Positions 1 through 4,845 of a stretch of 5,121 nt of DNA are shown here, piece by piece. Source of the stretch: Thermoguttaceae bacterium. GTDB lineage: Bacteria > Planctomycetota > Planctomycetia > Pirellulales > Thermoguttaceae. The position numbers were made by a program, and so were the translations under genes. How positions within the stretch are numbered: position 1 is the stretch's first letter; each line of letters starts with the position of its first letter. The notes under the pieces were generated by a model. The model saw nothing but the letters and a program-made list of their open reading frames with translations. It ran no database searches and was not told where the DNA came from. Where the stretch lies: contig JAQVID010000314.1 in assembly GCA_028695865.1 (NCBI GenBank), positions 1 to 5,121 of the forward strand, given 5' to 3'.

Positions 1-689
1 GAACCAGAGGTCCCTGATTCGCCTGCTTTGGAGTCGTCGCCCGAAGCCGAATTCTTTTTAATGGAACCTTTCTGTTCCGCCGCAGGAGCTTCCCTGTCCG
101 ACTTGTCCGAGTCCGACTTGTCCGAGCGCTCATCGTCGCTCACAGGTCTGGTCAAGGTTGGAGAGCGAAACACCCTGTCCGAAAGGGTATTTTCATCCGG
201 ATCGCTCGCGGCGTCCTGTCGCGAACGATTTTTTTCTTCTTTCCCCGTATGGCTCGATTGAGCAGCACTGGCGCTCCGAGCGGCCTGACTGCTCTTGGAC
301 GTAGTATCGCTCCGCGGATGGGGAACGATCGGAACCGGTCCGCGTCCTGCGCCGGATGATTCGCTTTGATCGCCATAAGAAACGGTGCGGTAGGGACTGG
401 TATTGTCGTCCGTGACGACTGTACCGCGATGTTCTTTGTTCTTGGGCGATGTCTTGCCGTCTTTGTCGGGAGCTTGATTCGCGTTGGGCTCCGACTTCTG
501 CTGCCCGGCCGGCGGGGCCTCCCCGGTGGACGCTTTATCGTCCGAAGGAGAAACAAGCTTGCCTGCCTGCGTTTGGGGTTCGTATTGGCCCTGAAGCATG
601 CGCCATACACTCGGATAACGACAAATATTGATCCACAAGCAGATCAATACGAGCATCACCGACAGGATGAATCCAGAGTATTTTGACAT
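1..689 (-). CDS. Membrane-anchored protein with Ser/Asp/Lys-rich tail, C-terminus cut by window edge
   Basis: I do not recognise this protein. The minus-strand frame opens at ATG 689-687 and stays open for 229 codons to the left edge. The next in-frame stop upstream of the ATG is TAA at 740-738, and no other ATG lies between. Residues about 6-24 (GFILSVMLVLICLWINIC) form one hydrophobic helix after a short Lys-containing start, with Arg24 behind it. This looks like an uncleaved signal anchor rather than a lipoprotein, since there is no clear lipobox. From about residue 35 onward the chain is very hydrophilic and rich in Ser, Asp, Lys, Gln, Ala and Pro, which suggests a disordered linker. Residues 189-198 are two copies of SDKSD. 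Any folded domain must lie beyond the edge. The Shine-Dalgarno is weak (CGGAAAA just before the ATG), but a good promoter sits upstream. The frame is supported by the anchor placement; the function is unknown. Confidence 0.72.
   Translation of the reverse strand, partial: MSKYSGFILSVMLVLICLWINICRYPSVWRMLQGQYEPQTQAGKLVSPSDDKASTGEAPPAGQQKSEPNANQAPDKDGKTSPKNKEHRGTVVTDDNTSPYRTVSYGDQSESSGAGRGPVPIVPHPRSDTTSKSSQAARSASAAQSSHTGKEEKNRSRQDAASDPDENTLSDRVFRSPTLTRPVSDDERSDKSDSDKSDREAPAAEQKGSIKKNSASGDDSKAGESGTSG
96..125. repeat. Two perfect tandem copies of a 15-bp unit inside the minus-strand gene
   Basis: The unit GTCCGACTTGTCCGA occurs at 96-110 and again at 111-125 with no mismatch. On the minus strand it keeps the frame and encodes SDKSD twice, in the disordered part of the edge-cut membrane-anchored protein. 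This is a typical slippage-prone or duplication-derived expansion of a linker. Confidence 0.85.
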
Positions 690-741
690 TTTTCCGAACT
701 TTCCCAAATTGCCAGAGGGATGAAACAACCATAGCGGTTAT

Positions 742-760
742 ACGGGCACCCGCTGCCCGT
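742..760 (-). promoter_or_regulatory. GC-rich hairpin at the predicted 5' end of the minus-strand gene's leader
   Basis: The arms ACGGGCA (742-748) and TGCCCGT (754-760) are perfectly complementary around a 5-base loop. On the minus strand the hairpin would begin about one base after the predicted transcription start (~761), some 55 bases ahead of the ATG at 689. It could protect the 5' end of the mRNA or be an operator. No T-run follows, so a terminator is unlikely. Confidence 0.45.
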
Positions 761-767
761 TATCATG

Positions 768-796
768 AGAATAGCTTCTGAACCGGAGTGTGTCAA
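768..796 (-). promoter_or_regulatory. Sigma-70-like promoter for the membrane-anchored protein
   Basis: On the minus strand there is TTGACA at 796-791, a 17-base spacer, and TATTCT at 773-768. The -35 is a perfect match to consensus, the -10 matches 4 of 6, and the spacing is ideal. An A/T-tract (811-826) lies at about -50 to -65, where an UP element would sit. Transcription would start near 761, giving a leader of about 72 bases before the ATG at 689. This is a consensus-based inference; promoter rules in this organism are not known from the sequence. Confidence 0.6.
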
Positions 797-804
797 GGAA
801 AACA

Positions 805-830
805 TGAGAGAAAAAACACTTTTTTTCTCA
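805..830. repeat. A/T-rich inverted repeat upstream of the minus-strand promoter
   Basis: TGAGA-G-AAAAAA, then the loop CAC, then TTTTTT-TCTCA forms an 11-bp stem with a single bulged G at 810. It sits directly upstream of the -35 box at 791-796. It could act as an UP element or a bent-DNA element on the minus strand. As a terminator it would be weak because the stem is mostly A:T. Confidence 0.45.
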
Positions 831-951
831 ACAGGGTAAAAAGGCAATCCGGTTTTGACGAATAGCCAATCTGGGAAAAGCACAATCTTGCGTCCCACCG
901 AGCGTTTGTAAGCATTATAACGGCTCTATCCTTTGTGCCATTTCTTTGCTG

Positions 952-990
952 TCGGTCAATTCTTTTGGCTTGACGGCAAGAATTGACCGA
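952..990. repeat. Perfect 13-bp inverted repeat with 13-base spacer
   Basis: TCGGTCAATTCTT (952-964) is the exact reverse complement of AAGAATTGACCGA (978-990), with 13 bases between. No T-run follows on either strand, so it is not a standard intrinsic terminator. It lies between two divergent genes, 79 bases upstream of the small gene at 1069. It could be an operator bound by a dimer on spaced half-sites, or a stable stem in a leader or small RNA. Confidence 0.7.
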
Positions 991-1000
991 TGAAACACCC

Positions 1001-1027
1001 ATTGTCAGGGAAAGTCTCCCTGATAAT
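1001..1027 (+). terminator. Terminator-like or attenuator-like hairpin ahead of the small gene
   Basis: ATTGTCAGGGA (1001-1011) pairs with TCCCTGATAAT (1017-1027) around the 5-base loop AAGTC. This is an 11-bp stem with one G:T wobble and a core of seven Watson-Crick pairs. On the plus strand it is followed by CATTATTTTCG, a moderately T-rich tail. It precedes the ATG at 1069 by 41 bases. It could end a short upstream transcript, attenuate the small gene, or simply be a leader structure. The broken T-run makes terminator activity uncertain. Confidence 0.4.
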
Positions 1028-1068
1028 CATTATTTTCGTATTCACTCCTATTTTTTGGACAGCCTTGA

Positions 1069-1242
1069 ATGACGCCTCCCAAAGACGACTTGATTCTCCG
1101 TCTTGACGCCCGGCATGACGACCTGCTCAAACGGATCGCCGACCTGGACCGCCGGACAAACGCCGTACTGGCCCAATGGACCGGTCAGGAATCTGACGCA
1201 AAACAGGAAACCGAAAAAGTTCAAGCGGCACCCAACCATTAG
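1069..1242 (+). CDS. Small 57-residue heptad-patterned protein
   Basis: This is a 57-residue frame, with ATG at 1069 and TAG at 1240-1242. An in-frame TGA at 1066-1068 directly abuts the ATG, so no longer N-terminus is possible. No clear Shine-Dalgarno is seen. Residues 8-37 are amphipathic: L12, L19, I23, L26, V33 and W37 fall on a 3/4 heptad spacing among Asp and Arg residues (DDLLKRIADLDRRTNAVLAQW), so a short coiled coil or helical hairpin is likely. The remainder (about 39-57) is polar and probably disordered. I recall similar DLL-x-R-x-x-x-LDRR small proteins in planctomycetes but cannot name a family or function. The stop overlaps the stop of the converging dus gene. The regular helix pattern and sensible codons favour this frame over the opposite-strand frame at 1048-1239. 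Confidence 0.6.
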   Translation: MTPPKDDLILRLDARHDDLLKRIADLDRRTNAVLAQWTGQESDAKQETEKVQAAPNH

Positions 1243-2258
1243 TCCCCATTCAGCTCATTCAGAGCCGCGATAAATTCTTCTTGCGTAAGAGCCATCGCGA
1301 CTTTTGTCCGGAACCCCCGGGCACCAGGCTTTCCTTTAAAATAATGACAGGCGTACGAGCGCATAAGAACCAGGGCACTCCGGGAACCAAACCGCCTGCT
1401 GACCAGATCATATAAACGCAGGAGCAGTCGCTTTTGTTCGTCGTCAGACGGATCGGGACGAGGACTCTTGTCTTCGAGCACATCACAAATCTGCCGAAAC
1501 AACCAGGGGCGATCCAGACCGGCCCGCCCGATCATGATACCGTCAACGGGATAATCACGCAAACGATTTATTGCGTCATCCACAGTTTTAATGTCACCGT
1601 TTCCAATGAGCGGGATTTTTTTCAGACAGGGTTTAATTTCGGCAATTTTTTCCCAATTTGCTTGACCGGTATACATTTGAGAAGCGGTACGACCGTGAAC
1701 GGTCAGAGCAGCGGCGCCGGCTTCTTCGACAGCGCATGCAACTTCACACGCGTTCATGAGCTCAAAAGAAACACCCAGACGAATTTTGGCCGTGACAGGA
1801 GTCTGACCGCATGCCGCGACGACTTGGCGAATAATGCACTCTACTTTGTCCGGGTCTTTCAGGAGTCGGGAACCGCTTTGCGACTTGGCGGCAATCTTGG
1901 GGGCAGGACACCCGAAATTTAAATCGATAACACTTACATGATAATCGTCGACGAGACGTTTTGCCGTTTGAGCAAGCGTCTCGGGCAAATTATCCCAAAT
2001 TTGCACGGCCAGCGGTTGCGGTTCGTTTTCGATTCCCCAAAGTCTGTCAGGGTGATCTTGCCCGGCCTGATCGAGATAAACAAAGGATCGGGCACTGACC
2101 ATTTCGGTTGCGATGAGGCCGACTCCTCCGAGTTGGCGCAAAAATTGACGGTACGCAAAATTGGTGAACCCTGCCATTGGCGCCGACAGAAGAGGCGGCC
2201 AAATAGTCAGCGAACCGATTTTTAGCGGAGGTGTTCCTGTTGACGGCAAATTTTCCAT
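1239..2258 (-). CDS. dusB: tRNA-dihydrouridine synthase (Dus family, DusB-like)
   Basis: This is a 339-residue flavoenzyme that reduces uridines in tRNA to dihydrouridine using FMN and NAD(P)H in the cytoplasm. The TIM barrel starts with the FMN-binding strand APMAGFTNFAYRQ (residues 26-38). The catalytic cysteine is C117 in NFGCP, followed by an SGSRLLKDP segment. K158 lies in VTAKIRLG and H188/R190 in TVHGRT. The phosphate-binding turns are IGNGD (218-222) and IGRAG (243-247). The C-terminal helical domain (about 258-339) contains LMRSYACHYFKGKPGARGFR, shown here as the family's tRNA-binding region. Length is normal for DusB. The subfamily symbol is my best guess, since the D-loop position modified cannot be read from sequence alone. 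The start ATG has no Shine-Dalgarno and sits about 8 bases after a consensus -10 box, which suggests a leaderless mRNA. The gene is divergent from pckA and converges on the small gene at 1069 with a 4-base stop-stop overlap. Confidence 0.95.
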   Translation of the reverse strand: MENLPSTGTPPLKIGSLTIWPPLLSAPMAGFTNFAYRQFLRQLGGVGLIATEMVSARSFVYLDQAGQDHPDRLWGIENEPQPLAVQIWDNLPETLAQTAKRLVDDYHVSVIDLNFGCPAPKIAAKSQSGSRLLKDPDKVECIIRQVVAACGQTPVTAKIRLGVSFELMNACEVACAVEEAGAAALTVHGRTASQMYTGQANWEKIAEIKPCLKKIPLIGNGDIKTVDDAINRLRDYPVDGIMIGRAGLDRPWLFRQICDVLEDKSPRPDPSDDEQKRLLLRLYDLVSRRFGSRSALVLMRSYACHYFKGKPGARGFRTKVAMALTQEEFIAALNELNGD

Positions 2259-2265
2259 AATATTG

Positions 2266-2294
2266 ATTATACAACGGTCTTATCAGAAAGTCAA
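2266..2294 (-). promoter_or_regulatory. Near-consensus promoter of dus, predicting a leaderless transcript
   Basis: On the minus strand there is TTGACT at 2294-2289, a 17-base spacer, and a perfect TATAAT at 2271-2266. A run of A on the minus strand (2304-2298) lies just upstream of the -35 and could be an UP element. Start sites usually lie 6-8 bases past the -10, that is 2260-2258, and the ATG begins at 2258. The mRNA would then have almost no 5' leader, in agreement with the missing Shine-Dalgarno. Confidence 0.7.
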
Positions 2295-2336
2295 ATATTT
2301 TTTTGATCTTTTGCAAACAAGTTGAGTCGGGGGGAC

Positions 2337-2365
2337 TTGGTAATAATGCTCTGTGAGACTATAAT
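2337..2365 (+). promoter_or_regulatory. Sigma-70-like promoter of pckA
   Basis: TTGGTA (2337-2342, 4 of 6 matches), a 17-base spacer and a perfect TATAAT (2360-2365). Transcription would start near 2372, leaving a leader of about 55 bases before the ATG at 2427. It is divergent from the dus promoter, with about 113 bases between predicted starts, and palindromes lie immediately downstream. Confidence 0.6.
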
Positions 2366-2374
2366 TAAACCAAT

Positions 2375-2399
2375 TGTGTACACATCCCGTGTACACGGG
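2375..2399. promoter_or_regulatory. Paired GTGTACAC palindromes, likely operator or 5' leader hairpin of pckA
   Basis: TGTGTACACA (2375-2384) is a perfect 10-bp palindrome and CCCGTGTACACGGG (2386-2399) is a perfect 14-bp palindrome. Both contain GTGTACAC and their centres are 13 bp apart. They start about 10 bases past the pckA -10 box, overlapping the initial transcribed region, where a bound repressor would block transcription. Because GTGTACAC is self-complementary, the two copies (2376-2383 and 2389-2396) could also pair in RNA as an 8-bp stem with a 5-base loop. I cannot name the regulator. Confidence 0.55.
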
Positions 2400-2412
2400 C
2401 TGACCGTTTTTG

Positions 2413-2419
2413 AAAGGAA
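2413..2419 (+). promoter_or_regulatory. Ribosome binding site that fixes the pckA start
   Basis: AAAGGAA lies 7 bases before the ATG at 2427. The frame is open further upstream, to a TTG at 2322, but those 35 extra codons overlap the predicted promoter and the palindromes and resemble nothing in the family. The ATG at 2427 is therefore preferred. Confidence 0.8.
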
Positions 2420-2426
2420 CCCCAAG

Positions 2427-4022
2427 ATGCGCAAAGAGTTAGACCTTAGTATTTACGGTATTAGTGTACCGCGCGTGCATAGAAATCCGAGTCCGGCTCA
2501 ACTTTACGAAGACGCGATTCTCCGGGAGAAGGCTGCAATCACGTCCTCTGGAGCCCTTATGAACAGCTCCGGTATAAAAACGGGGCGAAGTCCAAAAGAC
2601 AAACGTATCGTTGACCATCCCGCGAGCAATCAGGATATCTGGTGGGGATCCGTCAACATAAAAATGCCCGAAAGTTCCTTCATGCACAACAGACGTCGTG
2701 CTATCGACTATCTCAATACGCGCGATATGCTTTATGTTATCGACGCTTTTGCAGGATGGGATAACGAAAACCGTATTAAAGTACGAATTATCTGCGCCCG
2801 CGCCTATCATGCTTTGTTCATGTCGAACATGCTGGTTCGGCCGACTCCGGAAGAACTGCTGAACTTCGGGAAGCCGGACTACGTCATATTCAACGCGGGC
2901 CAGTTTCCGGCAGACCCCGCTTCGCCGACCGTTACCAGTGAAACCAGTGTGGCGCTTTCGTTTGAACGGGGCGAATTTATTATATTGGGAACACAATACG
3001 CGGGCGAAATGAAGAAGGGCGTGTTCACGATCATGAACTACCTGATGCCCAAAAAGGGAAATCTTTCGATGCACTGTTCGGCCAATGAGGGCAAAGAGGG
3101 CGATGTTTCGCTTTTCTTTGGCTTGTCGGGAACAGGCAAAACGACCCTTTCGACGGAACCAAACCGCAAGCTCATTGGCGACGACGAACACTACTGGACA
3201 GAACATGGGATCGTCAATATCGAAGGCGGCTGCTACGCGAAGTGTATCAATCTTTCGCGGGAAAGCGAGCCGGAAATCTTCAACGCGATTCGTTTTGGAA
3301 CAGTATTGGAGAACACGGTTTACGACGACAAGAGCCGTTTGGTTGACTTTTTTGACGCGTCTTTAACGGAGAACACGCGGGCTTCTTATCCGATTGAATA
3401 CATCGATAACATCAAGCAGCCGTGTTCCGGCAGTCATCCGAAAAATATCATTCTGTTGACTTGCGATGCTTTTGGCGTTTTACCACCGGTCAGTTTCTTG
3501 TCGCCCGAACAGGCGATGTATCACTTCATCAGTGGTTATACGGCCAAAGTCGCGGGAACGGAAGTGGGCGTTGTGGAACCGGAAGCAACATTTTCCGCTT
3601 GCTTCGGAGCGGCGTTTTTGGTTTGGCATCCGGCCAAATATGCCCAACTTCTTGCCCAAAACATGAAGAAATACGGTTCTCGGGCATGGTTGGTCAATAC
3701 CGGCTGGTGCGGAGGAAGTTACGGAGTGGGTAAGCGGCTTTCGATCAAGCACACCCGCGCGATTATCGATGGTATTCACAGCGGAAGTCTTGCCAAATCG
3801 CCATGCAAAGTCGATCCGATTTTCGGATTGAATGTTCCGACAAGTTGTCCTGGAGTACCAAGCGAAGTCCTTTGGCCTGAAAATTCGTGGAGCAATCCCA
3901 ACGATTATCGTCGAACGGCGCTCAAACTGGCCGGATTGTTCCAAAAGAATTTTAGTCGATTTGCCGATATGGCACCGGAAGAAATTCGCAAGGCAGGTCC
4001 TCTCCAGTTCAACGAGCAGTAG
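2427..4022 (+). CDS. pckA: Phosphoenolpyruvate carboxykinase (ATP)
   Basis: This 531-residue cytoplasmic enzyme converts oxaloacetate and ATP to PEP, CO2 and ADP, the entry step of gluconeogenesis; in some anaerobes it runs in the CO2-fixing direction. Numbered from the ATG at 2427, it has R54 in TGRSPKDKRIV (oxaloacetate binding), Y191 and K197 in YAGEMKKG, H216 in MHCSAN, the P-loop GLSGTGKTT (232-240, with K238 and T239), the metal-binding D252/D253 of LIGDDEH, R318 in TENTR, and T443 in IKHTRAI. These match the known E. coli residues R65, Y207, K213, H232, K254/T255, D269, R333 and T455. The segment after NTGW has the longer CGGSYGVGKR form rather than the short E. coli NGTGKR form. Length is typical of ATP-type PEPCK and nothing is missing. 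A DedA-like gene follows after 23 bases with no terminator. Confidence 0.97.
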   Translation: MRKELDLSIYGISVPRVHRNPSPAQLYEDAILREKAAITSSGALMNSSGIKTGRSPKDKRIVDHPASNQDIWWGSVNIKMPESSFMHNRRRAIDYLNTRDMLYVIDAFAGWDNENRIKVRIICARAYHALFMSNMLVRPTPEELLNFGKPDYVIFNAGQFPADPASPTVTSETSVALSFERGEFIILGTQYAGEMKKGVFTIMNYLMPKKGNLSMHCSANEGKEGDVSLFFGLSGTGKTTLSTEPNRKLIGDDEHYWTEHGIVNIEGGCYAKCINLSRESEPEIFNAIRFGTVLENTVYDDKSRLVDFFDASLTENTRASYPIEYIDNIKQPCSGSHPKNIILLTCDAFGVLPPVSFLSPEQAMYHFISGYTAKVAGTEVGVVEPEATFSACFGAAFLVWHPAKYAQLLAQNMKKYGSRAWLVNTGWCGGSYGVGKRLSIKHTRAIIDGIHSGSLAKSPCKVDPIFGLNVPTSCPGVPSEVLWPENSWSNPNDYRRTALKLAGLFQKNFSRFADMAPEEIRKAGPLQFNEQ

Positions 4023-4035
4023 AAACATATCTTTT

Positions 4036-4042
4036 GAGGAGA
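4036..4042 (+). promoter_or_regulatory. Ribosome binding site of the YqaA-like gene
   Basis: GAGGAGA ends 3 bases before the ATG at 4046, with the AGGAG core 4 bases away. It is a strong anti-16S match, although the spacing is short. It lies in the 23-base gap after the pckA stop and is the main reason to choose ATG 4046 over the internal ATG at 4160. Confidence 0.6.
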
Positions 4043-4045
4043 CAT

Positions 4046-4738
4046 ATGGGATCAAAGCCTGATTGCGCTGATCATCCTGAAAACACAGCCGGATCAAGTT
4101 CGTTCATCTACCGAATTTGGCGCGGTTGTGTTTTTGTTGTTTTGGGCCTCCGTAATGGGATGCGAAAACTTTATGACTGGGTTTTGAGTTGGGCTCACCA
4201 CCGATTTGGAACAGCGGCTCTGGCCACACTCTCTTTTGCCGAGAGCTCCTTTTTTCCCATTCCTCCGGATGTTCTTCAAATTGCGCTGTCCATTGAGCGA
4301 CCAAAACGATCCTTTTATTACGCTCTCGTGAGTGCTGTGGCGTCGGTGCTGGGCGCCGTGCTCGGCTGGTATATTGGCTATGCTCTTTGGGAAGCGGTGG
4401 GACCCTATTTCGTTCCACATATCATATCTCAAGCGAATATGGATAAAGTGTATCAGTTCTTTGAAAATTGGGGATTTATCGCCCTTTTTGCGGCGGCTTT
4501 GACCCCCATTCCTTTCAAAGCTTTTACTATTACATCCGGAATCGCGGGAATGTCGTTGCCGCTCATGATGCTTGCCTCGTTCATTGGACGAAGCTTTCGC
4601 TTTTTCTTGGTTGCGGCACTGATATACACGTGTGGCGCACAAATCAAAAGTTGGATCGACAAATATTTTGGCCTTCTCACTTTTTCCTTTTTGGCCCTGT
4701 TAATACTTGGTTTTTATTGCATTAAATATTTATTGTAA
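4046..4738 (+). CDS. YqaA/DedA-like membrane protein (VTT/SNARE-associated domain)
   Basis: A 230-residue inner-membrane protein of the VTT-domain superfamily; DedA relatives act in lipid flipping and membrane homeostasis, but the substrate here is unknown. Numbered from ATG 4046, the signature AESSFFPIPPD lies at 65-75 (E66, D75), a Gly-rich helix GAVLGWYIGY at 103-112, the re-entrant-type motif TPIPFK at 153-158, and GRSFR at 181-185. Hydrophobic segments lie at about 52-72, 93-114, 142-168, 172-196 and 208-230. The family usually begins close to MRKLYDWVL, here residue 39 (ATG 4160), which would give 192 residues. The extra 38 residues are supported by a strong Shine-Dalgarno but are unlike the family, so the start is not settled. 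The gene is probably co-transcribed with pckA. I see no strong terminator after it. Confidence 0.9.
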   Translation: MGSKPDCADHPENTAGSSSFIYRIWRGCVFVVLGLRNGMRKLYDWVLSWAHHRFGTAALATLSFAESSFFPIPPDVLQIALSIERPKRSFYYALVSAVASVLGAVLGWYIGYALWEAVGPYFVPHIISQANMDKVYQFFENWGFIALFAAALTPIPFKAFTITSGIAGMSLPLMMLASFIGRSFRFFLVAALIYTCGAQIKSWIDKYFGLLTFSFLALLILGFYCIKYLL

Positions 4739-4781
4739 TGCCAAGAACACGGTTTTATCGCCTTAAATTTGTTTTCTTCCG

Positions 4782-4810
4782 CTAAAATGGTGCTGGATGG
4801 AAAATTTTAG
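4782..4810. repeat. A/T-rich inverted repeat after the YqaA-like gene
   Basis: CTAAAAT (4782-4788) pairs perfectly with ATTTTAG (4804-4810) across a 15-base loop. TTGACTTTTTT follows directly. As a plus-strand terminator it would be weak, since the stem is A/T-rich and the loop is large. It abuts the candidate -35 box of the downstream gene. Confidence 0.3.
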
Positions 4811-4839
4811 TTGACTTTTTTGGTAAAAAAGGGTCAAAT
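4811..4839 (+). promoter_or_regulatory. Candidate promoter of the prepilin-like gene
   Basis: TTGACT (4811-4816), a 17-base spacer, and TCAAAT (4834-4839, 4 of 6 matches). The spacer contains CTTTTTT-GGT-AAAAAAG. Transcription would start near 4846. A second candidate is TTGCCC (4861-4866) with a 16-base spacer and TACAAT (4883-4888). I cannot choose between them from sequence alone; the first has the better -35, the second the better -10. Confidence 0.45.
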
Positions 4840-4845
4840 AGGGTA

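Larger units (their letters stand above)
690..1068. other. 379-base divergent intergenic region rich in inverted repeats
   Basis: No convincing coding frame is seen here; the open frames are short and lack family features or a Shine-Dalgarno. From the left it holds a 5' leader for the minus-strand gene with a GC-rich hairpin (742-760), that gene's predicted promoter (768-796), an A/T-rich inverted repeat (805-830), about 120 bases in which I see nothing clear (831-951), a perfect 13-bp inverted repeat (952-990), and a terminator-like hairpin (1001-1027). A 14-base word, GATGAAACAACCAT at 719-732, recurs with one mismatch at 989-1002. I find no good -35/-10 pair for the plus-strand gene at 1069. 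Confidence 0.6.

Noticed and set aside
152..610. A 152-residue Arg/Pro-rich minus-strand frame
   Set aside because: It overlaps the edge-cut gene in another frame, is extremely Arg/Pro-rich, lacks a Shine-Dalgarno and has no family features. The frame starting at 689 has a proper signal anchor and promoter.
366..686. A 106-residue plus-strand frame opposite the membrane-anchored gene
   Set aside because: It is antisense to the better-supported minus-strand gene, has no Shine-Dalgarno, and looks like an Arg/Leu-rich shadow translation.
690..1068. A known structured RNA or riboswitch
   Set aside because: I looked for conserved cores of common riboswitches, tRNA and the usual small RNAs and recognised none. 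Only the inverted repeats can be supported.
1048..1239. A 63-residue minus-strand frame whose ATG overlaps the dus stop as TAATG
   Set aside because: The stop-start overlap would allow translational coupling, so I considered it seriously. Its composition shows no helical or motif pattern, while the plus-strand frame at 1069-1242 has a regular heptad pattern and recalled relatives.
1434..1922. A 162-residue plus-strand frame
   Set aside because: It is antisense within dus, whose family motifs cover the region; no start signal or recognisable motif.
2322..2426. A 35-codon N-terminal extension of pckA from a TTG start
   Set aside because: The extension overlaps the predicted promoter and palindromes, has no Shine-Dalgarno and does not resemble PEPCK. 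ATG 2427 has AAAGGAA at ideal spacing and gives the usual family length.
2439..3206. A 255-residue minus-strand frame
   Set aside because: It lies opposite pckA and results from its codon use; no independent coding evidence.
3480..4097. A 205-residue minus-strand frame across the end of pckA
   Set aside because: It is antisense to pckA and the YqaA-like start, with no motif and no ribosome binding site.
4815..4831. CTTTTTT-GGT-AAAAAAG as a terminator
   Set aside because: The stem is almost wholly A:T with a 3-base loop and no T-run after it. It lies inside a promoter spacer, so a terminator is unlikely.
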